A DNA stretch of 64,000 nt, taken from assembly GCA_023429135.1 (NCBI GenBank), contig JAEYWD010000119.1:1-64000 (forward strand), written 5' to 3'. The stretch is from Bacteroidota bacterium (GTDB lineage Bacteria; Bacteroidota; Bacteroidia; Bacteroidales; JAAUTT01). Of the stretch, positions 40,682-48,578 are shown piece by piece (within the stretch, counting starts at the first letter, position 1; every line of letters starts with the position of its first letter). Made by a program: the position numbers and the translations under genes. A model generated the notes under the pieces. That model saw nothing but the letters and a program-made list of their open reading frames with translations, was not told the origin of the DNA and did not search any database.

Positions 40682-42937
40682 TTAAGAATAAAACTTTTTT
40701 ATTTTATCCCGTTCGCCTGAAATCCAAACAATATCGTTCCATTCAAATACTGTGGACGATATGGGGTTAAAAATCTGATTATTGTTACGTTCAATGCCTA
40801 AAATCAAGCCATTGGTTTTTTCCCGAATTCCAGACTCTTCTATAGTCAATCCTTTAAGTTTGTTATTTTCATCAACATATATACTGGTTATTACAATATC
40901 CTCAATGGAACTTTCTACCGGGTTTGAATTTGGGTTAGCATCAAAAATTGGTTTAAAAATTTGCATCTGTTCTTCGGTTGCAATAATCCCAACTTTATCA
41001 TTTGGAAAAAGCTTACTCGATCTGGAGGGCGTGAATATTATATCATCACCTCTTTTGATGTATGCCAGATTAATACCATATTTTTCCCTCCAGGCAAGTT
41101 TTTGTAGCCGTTTACCAATAAATTCCGCATAAGGCCTAACTTTTAATTCTACAATATGGGCATCCCAGGGCGATATGTTTAACGAATCAGTCAGTTCCCG
41201 TCTAATTCTTCGTGAACCACGGTTGATATCGGTATCATCGGTATTAAGATTGGAGAAAAACCTGTTTTCAATCCGGTTGTAATACTTACTCACTTGTTTT
41301 GAAAATACAGCCAAAATAATGACTACCAAGGGTACTAAAACAAAAATAGCAGTTAAAGTCGGGAATATTTCCTTTACTAAATAACCAATGATTAAAATGC
41401 CAATGATAACCCTTAATAGTTCAGTTATTAACAATGGCCCACGAATATATTTACTGTTTGCCCAAAGTTCTCTGTAAGCGCTATTTTTAAGTTTGCGGGC
41501 CATAACTCCCCACAAAAAAGGGAAAGTAAAAAGAAACGTAATGGTGAATGTTGTAAAGTTTACTAATTGAATATTATTTATAAAACTTTGCAATACTGGT
41601 TTCAAATAATGAATTGATACAAGTATCAGAGTTACTGAAATTGTACCATTTATAAGAACAGTGGAAGCGTATGTTTTAAATACCTTTTTCCAGTTTTTTT
41701 CTGCCCGGATAGTTTGAGTAGAATGGGCATAACTGTTTATTGCCTTAAGCCATCGGGCTGGCAGGTTTTTTTCGATAAAGCTGTAAGTTTTATCTGAAAA
41801 CTTGATCATATAAGGTGTAGTAAAAGTTGTGATTGCGGAAGCCCCCACTGCTACGGGGAATAAAAAATCGCTTATAACGCCCAATGATAAACCCAGTGTA
41901 GCTACAATAAAGGCAAATTCGCCAATTTGAGCCATACTCATCCCTATCTGAACAGATTGCTTTAGCGGTTGACCTGAGATTAGCGCCCCTCCGGTTGTAC
42001 TGATAAGTTTCCCGAAAACAGTAAGCAAAGTTACCGCTACAACGGCCCATTTATGCTCTACAATTAAAGTGGGATCAATCATCATTCCTATCGAAATAAA
42101 AAATACGGCGGCGAATAAATCCTTTACTGGCTTAATTAAATGCTCTATCTTCTCAGCCGATGTAGATTCGGCCAGGATAAACCCCATTAAAAATGCACCA
42201 AGTTCGGCAGAAACACCAACCTTTGTTCCTAAAACTACCATTCCAAGGCAAAGCCCTATGTATAAAATTAATTGTATTTCGGGATTAAGGATGTTTTTTG
42301 CTTTTCGAAGGAAGGTTGGCAGAATAAATATTCCCAATACAAACATGATTATCAGAAATAGAGGCAGTTTAACTATTGTAAACAAAAGCTCATTGCCCGA
42401 AAAGTTCTGAGCCAACGCTATGGTTGGTAGCAATACCAGCATCAAAATCACAACAATGTCTTCAACAACCAAAATTCCAAAAACTATTTTTGTATAATGC
42501 AGAGTTTTAATACCGAGGTCGTCGAATGCTTTAATGATTATGGTTGTGGAAGAACTTGCCAGCATACCGCCAAGAAAAATACTGTCCATGGTAGACCATC
42601 CCAATATTTTTCCTAGTGTATAACCTGTAATAGTTATAAAAACTATTTCCACCAAAGCCGTGATTGAAGAGGCCCCGCCTATGTGAGCTATTTTCTTTAG
42701 ATTAAATTCAAGTCCTAAACTGAACAACAGAAATATAACACCTATTTCAGCCAGGGTATGTACATTATCAATGTCTGCAACCGTGGGTATTATAGAAATG
42801 TGAGGCCCCACAAGGAACCCCGCAATAATATAACCAAGCACTATAGGTTGTTTGATGCTCTTGAATAGTATTGTAGAAATTGCTCCAACAATAAGGATAA
42901 GCGCTAAATCTTCTATCAGTTTTGGCAGATGTTCCAT
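40682..42937 (-). CDS. CPA2-family monovalent cation:proton antiporter with TrkA-C domains
   Basis: A 751-residue inner-membrane transporter. Residues ~5-385 contain the Na+/H+ exchanger-type helices (SLGLEFNLKKIAHIGGAS, GVSAELGAFLMGF). An additional hydrophobic block spans ~420-560. The C-terminus has two TrkA-C (RCK-C) domains (~590-670 and ~680-751). It lacks the nucleotide-binding TrkA-N domain of KefB/KefC, so control by NAD(H) or glutathione adducts is unlikely. It exports K+ or Na+ in exchange for protons. It marks return to core-like genes after the defence island. Confidence 0.9.
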   Translation of the reverse strand: MEHLPKLIEDLALILIVGAISTILFKSIKQPIVLGYIIAGFLVGPHISIIPTVADIDNVHTLAEIGVIFLLFSLGLEFNLKKIAHIGGASSITALVEIVFITITGYTLGKILGWSTMDSIFLGGMLASSSTTIIIKAFDDLGIKTLHYTKIVFGILVVEDIVVILMLVLLPTIALAQNFSGNELLFTIVKLPLFLIIMFVLGIFILPTFLRKAKNILNPEIQLILYIGLCLGMVVLGTKVGVSAELGAFLMGFILAESTSAEKIEHLIKPVKDLFAAVFFISIGMMIDPTLIVEHKWAVVAVTLLTVFGKLISTTGGALISGQPLKQSVQIGMSMAQIGEFAFIVATLGLSLGVISDFLFPVAVGASAITTFTTPYMIKFSDKTYSFIEKNLPARWLKAINSYAHSTQTIRAEKNWKKVFKTYASTVLINGTISVTLILVSIHYLKPVLQSFINNIQLVNFTTFTITFLFTFPFLWGVMARKLKNSAYRELWANSKYIRGPLLITELLRVIIGILIIGYLVKEIFPTLTAIFVLVPLVVIILAVFSKQVSKYYNRIENRFFSNLNTDDTDINRGSRRIRRELTDSLNISPWDAHIVELKVRPYAEFIGKRLQKLAWREKYGINLAYIKRGDDIIFTPSRSSKLFPNDKVGIIATEEQMQIFKPIFDANPNSNPVESSIEDIVITSIYVDENNKLKGLTIEESGIREKTNGLILGIERNNNQIFNPISSTVFEWNDIVWISGERDKIKKFYS

Positions 42938-42957
42938 TGTTTATTCGATTTTTAGTA

Positions 42958-42993
42958 TTAACACAAGAACCTAAACATAGGTTCTTGTGTTAA
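42958..42993 (-). terminator. 16-bp perfect stem between hypothetical and antiporter genes
   Basis: TTAACACAAGAACCTA (42958-42973) is the exact reverse complement of TAGGTTCTTGTGTTAA (42978-42993) around AACA. It lies between the stop of the minus-strand gene at 43012 and the antiporter start. It could terminate the upstream gene or act as an operator for the antiporter. Confidence 0.6.
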
Positions 42994-43011
42994 AAGTTTA
43001 TTCCTCCAAAT

Positions 43012-43512
43012 TTACTTTTCAATTGCCTTATTAACAATAGAAACCCATTTCTCCGCTAATTGCAGTTCACCGGATAATTGGAGACTATCATACTCATTAT
43101 TGTAGAATTCTAAATATGTTGCAGGCTTATCCTTTTCCCTGAAGGAAATCTCCAGTTTGACACTTTCAATGATTGTCTGTTTATTTTTACCCTCACCTGC
43201 TGTTCTTGTGGCATTATTAAGGCTTACTTTTCTGACGCCGGATAAATCAATGCTCGTTTGAGCCTCCTGGTCATTTGTTTTTCTGATAAAGAAAAGCCAT
43301 AATTTAACAGGATCAATAGCTATTTTGGTATTCGAACGATTACCTGTCCAATAATCTGGCGAAGATAATGTACAGTCTTTCTCAGAAGCTAATTTATACA
43401 GGTCTGCTAAGGCCTCTTCTTTCTTTTTTTTAATGTTTCTATTTATTAATATTGAGCATAGAACACATAATAATATAATTCCGATTAATATAATTATCGC
43501 TGTTAAATCCAT
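43012..43512 (-). CDS. hypothetical membrane-anchored protein
   Basis: A 166-residue protein from the ATG at 43512 (MDLTAIIIL). The frame extends 11 codons further, but the later start puts the membrane helix at the N-terminus. One helix (residues ~4-22) is followed by a basic stop-transfer segment (NRNIKKKKEE) and a soluble beta-rich domain (VKLWLFFIRK, IESVKLEISFREKD). Not a family I recognise. It is separated from the antiporter gene by a long palindrome and preceded on the same strand by a small lipoprotein-like gene. Confidence 0.6.
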   Translation of the reverse strand: MDLTAIIILIGIILLCVLCSILINRNIKKKKEEALADLYKLASEKDCTLSSPDYWTGNRSNTKIAIDPVKLWLFFIRKTNDQEAQTSIDLSGVRKVSLNNATRTAGEGKNKQTIIESVKLEISFREKDKPATYLEFYNNEYDSLQLSGELQLAEKWVSIVNKAIEK

Positions 43513-43576
43513 TTGTATAGTTTTAAAATTAAAATAATAAGTCAAAATTCAAGAATGTCTTTGGAAACTAAATGGA

Positions 43577-43930
43577 TTACCAGAAATCGTGAAAGGGAAA
43601 AATGATATTGCTTAATTTTAACTTATTTATTACCAGAACACTCCAATAGGAATGTTGGAAATAAAAGTAATTGCACAATAATGCTATTGCTGAATTATTA
43701 GTGTATGCATAGGAACAACTAATTACTCTTACCGATTGGGAAGAAAAATTAAAATTATTATAAGTTATTTCAGCGGTTAAGCTGTTGCGCTTTAATTCTG
43801 AAATAAGAGAAACTGAAGATTTTTCGATAGGAACATTATCGCGCTCGAATTTTGAGAAAATACTGCCACAGCCACTAGTATAGAGACTTATAATAAAAAG
43901 TATGGCTTTTATGTACAGAATTTTTTCCAT
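43577..43930 (-). CDS. hypothetical lipoprotein-like protein
   Basis: A 117-residue protein whose N-terminus (ILYIKAILFIISLYTSGC) ends in a lipobox-like TSGC at residues ~18-21, suggesting a lipid-anchored envelope protein. The remainder is serine/asparagine/tyrosine-rich with a hydrophobic patch (NSAIALLCNYFYFQHSYWSV). No recognised family. It is same-strand with the winged-helix gene upstream (28 bp away) and may share its transcript. Coding is moderately likely. Confidence 0.45.
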   Translation of the reverse strand: MEKILYIKAILFIISLYTSGCGSIFSKFERDNVPIEKSSVSLISELKRNSLTAEITYNNFNFSSQSVRVISCSYAYTNNSAIALLCNYFYFQHSYWSVLVINKLKLSNIIFPFHDFW

Positions 43931-43958
43931 TTAAAAAATTACCTATTTTACAGAATGC

Positions 43959-44165
43959 CTAATAAATTAATGTAATGAATAATTCTCCATTCGGATTATT
44001 ATAAAAGAATATCTTGTTCTCACGAGCTAACCAGCCAAGTGCTATAAAGAAGTTATTTGTATCCAGTTTTGTCTTTTTTACTAATTCAGATAAACTGGTT
44101 TCTCCTTCTGAATCTAAATTTTGCCAAATTTTTCCGGCATTTTGTCCTATTAATTTTATGTCCAT
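43959..44165 (-). CDS. DUF2582 winged-helix protein (paralogue 1)
   Basis: A 68-residue winged-helix protein of the DUF2582 family with the conserved AGKIWQ near the start, a helix-turn-helix (SLSELVKKTKLDTNNFFIAL) and GWLARENKIFF leading to the wing. DNA binding is probable but no target is known. Two paralogues occur in this window (47316-47519 and 56626-56859), both next to GreA/Rnk-like genes; this copy is the only one without an adjacent GreA-like gene. Confidence 0.8.
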   Translation of the reverse strand: MDIKLIGQNAGKIWQNLDSEGETSLSELVKKTKLDTNNFFIALGWLARENKIFFYNNPNGELFITLIY

Positions 44166-44206
44166 ATCAATTAATTATTTGTAAATATTGAATATAAAAT
44201 ACAGTC

Positions 44207-44338
44207 TTAACTAAAGACTGTTGTAGCAAGAAGACAGGCTATAAAACCGACTATTAACGAAGCTAAAATATAACTGCTAATAAATTCAATCTCCATATCT
44301 TCGTTTTTTTCTAAAAAATATTTAACAATCCCTTTCAT
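44207..44338 (-). CDS. possible 43-residue single-pass membrane protein
   Basis: ATG at 44338 opens MKGIVKYFLEKNEDMEIEFI followed by one hydrophobic helix (SSYILASLIVGFIACLLATTVF) and a TAA stop. A second in-frame ATG lies two codons upstream. The charged N-terminus and clean membrane helix look protein-like. A hairpin (CAGTCTT-AACTA-AAGACTG, 44202-44220) overlaps the end. No ribosome-binding site is obvious. It occupies the 44166-44429 gap. Confidence 0.35.
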   Translation of the reverse strand: MKGIVKYFLEKNEDMEIEFISSYILASLIVGFIACLLATTVFS

Positions 44339-44429
44339 AAGCATCTGAATTAATGGTTAATAAATAGCTTAATCAACCCTGTTTTGGATTGAAAAAGTTT
44401 TAGTAAAAATTCAAATGTTTAAAGGGATC

Positions 44430-44777
44430 TCAGATTCTGAGGATACAAATAAGCTTTAGGATTGAAGCATTTACTGGAAAATCGAAATAATTGCCTGTGA
44501 AAAGTTCAGGAAGTGATGATGTTATTTCAATTGTTGAATTAGGTGAAGTTTTCCCAATAAAAGCTTTACAAATTATATTTGGATGGGGAACATGCTTTGA
44601 TGTTTGTGTAAAAGTATAATTTACAATACTTTTTAAGGAGGTGTATTTAACAGTATTTTCCTTTTGGAAGCTTGAAGCAAAAAAATCCGCTGAAGGGTAA
44701 GACAGGCGAGTATATACCAACAATGTCAGTATAAAAAATACAACTACAAGATTTCTATTTTGTCTAATCCCTGTCAT
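44430..44777 (-). CDS. hypothetical small membrane-anchored protein
   Basis: A 115-residue protein with one N-terminal hydrophobic helix (NLVVVFFILTLLVYTRL, residues ~9-25), acting as signal or anchor, and a polar remainder (YTFTQTSKHVPHPNIICKAF, TSPNSTIEITSSLPE). It has two cysteines. No family is recognised. It lies downstream of the FemAB-like gene on the same strand with a 99-bp gap. It is probably envelope-located if real. Confidence 0.4.
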   Translation of the reverse strand: MTGIRQNRNLVVVFFILTLLVYTRLSYPSADFFASSFQKENTVKYTSLKSIVNYTFTQTSKHVPHPNIICKAFIGKTSPNSTIEITSSLPELFTGNYFDFPVNASILKLICILRI

Positions 44778-44876
44778 TATTTATCCCATTTTTACAAATT
44801 TACAAAAAATAGCTGACTTAACAAGTTAGTAACTTCCTGGTCTTTGAACATCAGAAAGGATTTAATGTAACTGCAA

Positions 44877-46004
44877 TTATGAATGAAGATGAAAGCTTTG
44901 ACTGGTGATTTCCGATGATCTGAAGTAATCATATTTTTCTTCATTGAAAGGATAATCCCAACAGCCAAGACTATGATAAATATTTCCACCAAAACCGGTT
45001 TTAAATTTGTATAAACCGTATAAAGGATGTGACCTGTCGGCATTTGGTGCAACTCCGAACATATCATATTCCGTACATCCTTTTTCTTTCGAAATTTTAA
45101 TTGCTTCCCATTGCAAAGCATAGGGCGCCATAAGATTCCGGCTCCTGCTTGATGACGCGCCGTACAGATATGCCCCTCGGTTACCCGAAACAATCAGAAA
45201 CATCGAGGCTAAAGGAACTTTGTCCTGCTCGGCAATAAGTAATTGAACTTCAGCGGGCGACTTTGTGTTGTCGGCCTTTGCGGTCAATAATGCTTCAAAA
45301 TATTTGATGTCGTTTAGGTATATTTTATTCCGCAGCGCAGTTTCCTTGTACAAACTATACCAGATATCAAGACTTTCGATATTTGCTCTTTTAACATTTA
45401 CACCTTTGCGGTGCGAAAGATGTATATTATATCTTGTTTTAGGTTTCATCCTGTTAAGAATAATACTGATATCAGGTTGCAAGTTGAGAAATATGGTATT
45501 GGAGGGAAGAATGTTCGTATAAGCTTTCCTGAAATTTTTATTGTATGTATTATAATTAAACCTTATTTCCTGAGAATATTCGGGCGGCTCTCCCAGCCAT
45601 TTTCCTTCACAACCATAAAAGCTGTCATCTTTTACCCAATACGATTCCCAACACAGATCATATCTGATCATTATGCAGTTTTTCGGTAAATAAGACCGCA
45701 AACTTTCAGATAATTCTTCAAGAAAGCTTGCTTGGAATTCCTGGACAGGTTCTAATTCCGGGCCATATGGAACATAAGCAATACATTCTGTTTTATTAAT
45801 TTGTCGTATAATCACAAGTACATCCGAATTTATTACATAATCCGAAGTTACATTGTAATATAGGCTTCTTCTGCTCGCTTCAAAATTAAGAGCAATCGTA
45901 TTTAACCCTAATTTTTTCTTTACAACCGACCAGAAAGCTGTTTGTTGTACAATAGGAGTATTATTGAGTTCAGCTACGTCTTTCTTGTATAAATTTGTTA
46001 TCAT
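44877..46004 (-). CDS. FemAB-like peptidyltransferase (GNAT fold)
   Basis: A 375-residue protein of the FemABX-like family, built from two GNAT-type folds. Characteristic segments are RYDLCWESYW, NILPSNTIFLNLQPD, MKPKTRYNIHLSHRKGV (a signature of the family) and LIAEQDKVPLASMFLIVSGNRGAYLYGASS. Members add amino acids from aminoacyl-tRNA to lipid II peptide side chains or act in exopolysaccharide or envelope modification. Gram-negative homologues have no established substrate. It is cytoplasmic. The downstream neighbours are small hypotheticals. Confidence 0.85.
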   Translation of the reverse strand: MITNLYKKDVAELNNTPIVQQTAFWSVVKKKLGLNTIALNFEASRRSLYYNVTSDYVINSDVLVIIRQINKTECIAYVPYGPELEPVQEFQASFLEELSESLRSYLPKNCIMIRYDLCWESYWVKDDSFYGCEGKWLGEPPEYSQEIRFNYNTYNKNFRKAYTNILPSNTIFLNLQPDISIILNRMKPKTRYNIHLSHRKGVNVKRANIESLDIWYSLYKETALRNKIYLNDIKYFEALLTAKADNTKSPAEVQLLIAEQDKVPLASMFLIVSGNRGAYLYGASSSRSRNLMAPYALQWEAIKISKEKGCTEYDMFGVAPNADRSHPLYGLYKFKTGFGGNIYHSLGCWDYPFNEEKYDYFRSSEITSQSFHLHS

Positions 46005-46021
46005 TTCGCATTAAATCTTTA

Positions 46022-46759
46022 CTACATTACTTCAAATTGTTTGCGGAAATTCACGGCATGTATGGCAGCTTCAAGAACGCATGGGTACACCTCTGCCCGT
46101 TTACATAACAGTTGAACGCCATCTGAAACAAAATGATAGAAATCACGATCCTGGAGTGCCAGCGGTGATAATTTCACTGGAAATCCAAAGTCGTTTAACC
46201 AGTCCGAAACCGTTAAATCAATAGGTATTTCAAATTTTGTCAACCCCAACGTTTGAAGAAAAACACGGGCTTCACATGCGTCGAAACCTTTAAACATTGT
46301 GTCAATGTAATCAGCTATTTCTCTTTCGGCCTTTTTACTTTCTTTTATGCACAACTTCCTGATAAGCCTGTCTACCAATTCCCAATTTGAAGATTCCAGC
46401 AAATCAAAATTATAAGCAAAATACTCCGGCATTTTTTTTAGATCTAATGCTAATCCATGATTTTTTAAGGTCTCTGAAGCATAGCTCTTTATATCCTGAA
46501 TATCCTTAATTGTTAAATACTGGAAATTGTAACGAGCGGAGGTAGTTATCGAGTCAATATGTAAATAATTATCTGGCTTTAGACTTGACAATAGCAGGCT
46601 GTGTAACAGCGAATATAGTATCGTGTCTCTGTTTATCAGTAAACCCTGGTAATTAATATTTCGGGCAATACGATTTGCTATATATTCACCTGATTGCTGG
46701 TTTACAAAATCAGCAATCTTTCTTATATCATCTTCATTAATATTCCAATCTATTTTCAT
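46022..46759 (-). CDS. HhH DNA-glycosylase-like protein lacking the catalytic Lys
   Basis: A 245-residue helical protein. Residues ~155-230 follow the pattern of 8-oxoguanine DNA glycosylases of the HhH-GPD group: FKGFDACEARVFLQTLGLTK, then FEIPIDLTVSDWLNDFGFPV and VYPCVLEAAIHAVN. In active enzymes the hairpin carries PKQAR with a catalytic Lys; here that position reads ACEAR. It may bind DNA without cleaving the base, or the similarity may be structural only. It is 17 bp upstream of and co-directional with the FemAB-like gene. Confidence 0.6.
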   Translation of the reverse strand: MKIDWNINEDDIRKIADFVNQQSGEYIANRIARNINYQGLLINRDTILYSLLHSLLLSSLKPDNYLHIDSITTSARYNFQYLTIKDIQDIKSYASETLKNHGLALDLKKMPEYFAYNFDLLESSNWELVDRLIRKLCIKESKKAEREIADYIDTMFKGFDACEARVFLQTLGLTKFEIPIDLTVSDWLNDFGFPVKLSPLALQDRDFYHFVSDGVQLLCKRAEVYPCVLEAAIHAVNFRKQFEVM

Positions 46760-46796
46760 TTTTTTATCTAATTATATTAACATATAAATAATTTCT

Positions 46797-47174
46797 TCAG
46801 ATCCATTTTAATGCAGCTTTCAAAGAAGAAAAAATTTCACATATTATATTTTTTTCTTCATAGCATTTAAATAAGGTTGCCCAAACTACTTGTTTAGGAG
46901 TTTGAGTAATTAATGCAATCTTCTTTGTTCGTGAAGGATTGGTAAATGATCGTAATATTTTAAAGTATAACTTAATTTGCTTATGAGTTCTTTTAGTAAT
47001 AATAATTTCTGAATTCCTTAAATCTATAATTAAGTTAAGATCTGGGTCTAATGTACCTCCTTTTATATCAATACTATTAAATTCAACAAATTCATCAATT
47101 TTATATATGTTTTCATTTAACTCATATACATAGTATTTATCTTTAATCACATGATATTTTAAATGTTTATTCAT
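46797..47174 (-). CDS. hypothetical STAS-like cytoplasmic protein
   Basis: A 125-residue protein from the ATG at 47174; an upstream TTG would add six residues. The alternating pattern LNLIIDLRNSEIIITK, KKIALITQTPKQVVWATLF, ending in EIFSSLKAALKWI, resembles the STAS/SpoIIAA-like alpha-beta fold of short Bacteroidota proteins. Such domains often bind nucleotides or partner regulators. No catalytic residues are evident. It lies between the glycosylase-like gene and a DUF2582 winged-helix gene on the same strand. Confidence 0.6.
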   Translation of the reverse strand: MNKHLKYHVIKDKYYVYELNENIYKIDEFVEFNSIDIKGGTLDPDLNLIIDLRNSEIIITKRTHKQIKLYFKILRSFTNPSRTKKIALITQTPKQVVWATLFKCYEEKNIICEIFSSLKAALKWI

Positions 47175-47257
47175 TTTAATTGCATACAACAATAGCGCCT
47201 TACAAATAACGATACAGTATTATATTTCTCTCAACATAATTACTATTCTATTATATC

Positions 47258-47284
47258 AAAAGCCGGAAATGATCCCGGCTTTTG
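47258..47284 (-). terminator. terminator after DUF2582 gene
   Basis: AAAAGCCGG and CCGGCTTTT pair around AAATGATC. It follows the stop of the minus-strand DUF2582 gene (47316-47519) and has A/T runs on both sides, so it ends the GreA-like/DUF2582 transcript. Confidence 0.8.
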
Positions 47285-47315
47285 AATTGACCTATATAAA
47301 CCTAAACATGAAAAG

Positions 47316-47519
47316 TTAACTTGTTATGCATACTGCTAGCTCCTTTTCCATTTCAATAAATTGTATTTTATTTTCTCTCGCCAACCACCCTAACGCAAGG
47401 TATATATCCTTAATATCTTTCTTTGTTGCTTTTTTTAGATCAACAATCTTAACATTTCCCTTTTCATTTAAAAGCTGCCAAATTATTCCGGCATCGCTTC
47501 CTATTTTTCCTTTTTCCAT
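47316..47519 (-). CDS. DUF2582 winged-helix protein (paralogue 2)
   Basis: A 67-residue winged-helix protein with DAGIIWQ near the start, HTH VDLKKATKKDIKDIYLAL and GWLARENKIQF before the wing. It is closest to the paralogue at 56626-56859 (shared LKK-T---DIKD-YLALGWLA). It is the last gene of a three-gene unit behind two GreA/Rnk-like genes and is followed by a strong terminator. The pairing suggests a functional link to transcription elongation factors or nucleoid-associated regulation; this is inference. Confidence 0.8.
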   Translation of the reverse strand: MEKGKIGSDAGIIWQLLNEKGNVKIVDLKKATKKDIKDIYLALGWLARENKIQFIEMEKELAVCITS

Positions 47520-47534
47520 GATAATGAACTTAAG

Positions 47535-47903
47535 TTAATTAATGCTCAATATTTGTAATTGAATTTTCCTGTTTCCTTCGAAACAATCTATTGTTGTTCC
47601 TGATTTTTGTGCAAAGAGTGCCATTCCAACAGCCGAAAATACTGATAACTTCAAATTTCTTAATTGCTCTTGGTTGGGGTACACTAACTGGATGTGAAGA
47701 ATTTCTCCGGTTAAAATATTTTTAAATGTTACATGCGAACCCATTATTACAATATCATTCGGTATTTCGCCGTCCTTCTTCCTTATCGCTCGCCCGATTT
47801 CATATTTGAAAAGCAGGTACGATGAATTAGTGCTAAAAGGATATTTCTTTTCAAAATACTTGAAAACCAAGTTTAAATTCTTATAATCCGTTTCTGTTAT
47901 CAT
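47535..47903 (-). CDS. GreA/Rnk C-terminal-domain protein (divergent paralogue)
   Basis: A 123-residue protein from the ATG at 47903, chosen because the paralogues start at the equivalent position (DYKNLN / DYSKLN); the frame is open to 47993. The C-terminal half has the GreA/GreB FKBP-like fold: IVIMGSHVTFKN, ILHIQLVYPNQEQ, LSVFSAVGMALFAQKSG. Related Rnk/GreA-type proteins bind RNA polymerase. It is more divergent than its neighbour: the conserved SPLG is SAVG, and the C-terminal PEANG motif is lost. Confidence 0.7.
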   Translation of the reverse strand: MITETDYKNLNLVFKYFEKKYPFSTNSSYLLFKYEIGRAIRKKDGEIPNDIVIMGSHVTFKNILTGEILHIQLVYPNQEQLRNLKLSVFSAVGMALFAQKSGTTIDCFEGNRKIQLQILSIN

Positions 47904-47973
47904 CCTTCTTTTCAGAAATAAGGTCTTAAACCAGTAAATTGTATAAATCTGTTTTTTTACAAGTTGAAGTAAC

Positions 47974-48420
47974 CTATAATAAATCCTCTCCATTAGCTTC
48001 CGGTTGATAGATCACCTTTTCGATTTGTACTCTTTGTTCTCCTTTCGGAGCCTTAAAAGTAACAATGTCTCCGGCCCTGTACCCTAATAAGGCACAGCCC
48101 AGCGGCGAAAGCACGGAAATCAGTCCCTTCGGGAAATTAGCATTTTGAGGATATACCAACCTCAATTCCATTGATTTGCTGCTATCCAGAAAAACAACAT
48201 TCATCACTGAATTCATGGTTACGAAGTCAGGAGTTATTGACTTCGAATCAACTTTTATGGCTTTCTTTAATTCAAGACCAAGAAATTTTAGATACGCTGC
48301 ATCCACGTTCCTGTTATCGCGTAAATTCTGGATTAGATTATTCAGCCTTAAATAATCCAATTGCGTTACTGTTATTGTAACATCCTTTTCTAAGATATCT
48401 GCTTTTCTTGCCATACTCAT
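47974..48420 (-). CDS. GreA/GreB-family (Rnk-like) elongation factor protein
   Basis: A 148-residue protein with a short helical N-terminus (VTQLDYLRLNNLIQNL, residues ~18-33) and a GreA/GreB C-terminal domain (ITPDFVTMNSVMNVVF, MELRLVYPQNAN, GLISVLSPLGCALLGYRAGD, ending VIYQPEANGEDLL). The short helical part resembles Rnk rather than the long GreA coiled coil. It probably binds the RNA polymerase secondary channel. It heads a unit with a divergent GreA-like gene and DUF2582, transcribed from a divergent intergenic region shared with a MarR gene. Confidence 0.85.
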   Translation of the reverse strand: MSMARKADILEKDVTITVTQLDYLRLNNLIQNLRDNRNVDAAYLKFLGLELKKAIKVDSKSITPDFVTMNSVMNVVFLDSSKSMELRLVYPQNANFPKGLISVLSPLGCALLGYRAGDIVTFKAPKGEQRVQIEKVIYQPEANGEDLL

Positions 48421-48505
48421 TATATTTTGTAACCGGAACTGCTTATTCCCGGTTAAACTTTTATTTAGCTATTTTTACTTTTTTATAAAAAACTTAAATC
48501 CGACA

Positions 48506-48535
48506 CAAAAATAAAACGAATACGTTTTATATTTG
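48506..48535. promoter_or_regulatory. divergent promoter region with 20-bp palindrome (greA-like / MarR)
   Basis: ATAAAACG-AATA-CGTTTTAT (48511-48530) is a perfect palindrome. It overlaps a rightward -7 element TATATTTG (48528-48535) for the MarR gene and a leftward TATTTTTG (48513-48506) for the GreA-like operon. A second leftward candidate, TACCTTTG, lies at 48557-48550. MarR proteins bind such palindromes, so repression of both directions is likely. Confidence 0.6.
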
Positions 48536-48578
48536 CATCGGATTCGATACAAAGGTATAAACTTTTTTTAAATAAAAA

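Noticed and set aside
44792..45193. 133-codon minus-strand frame overlapping the FemAB-like gene
   Set aside because: It lies mostly inside the well-supported FemAB-like gene in another frame.
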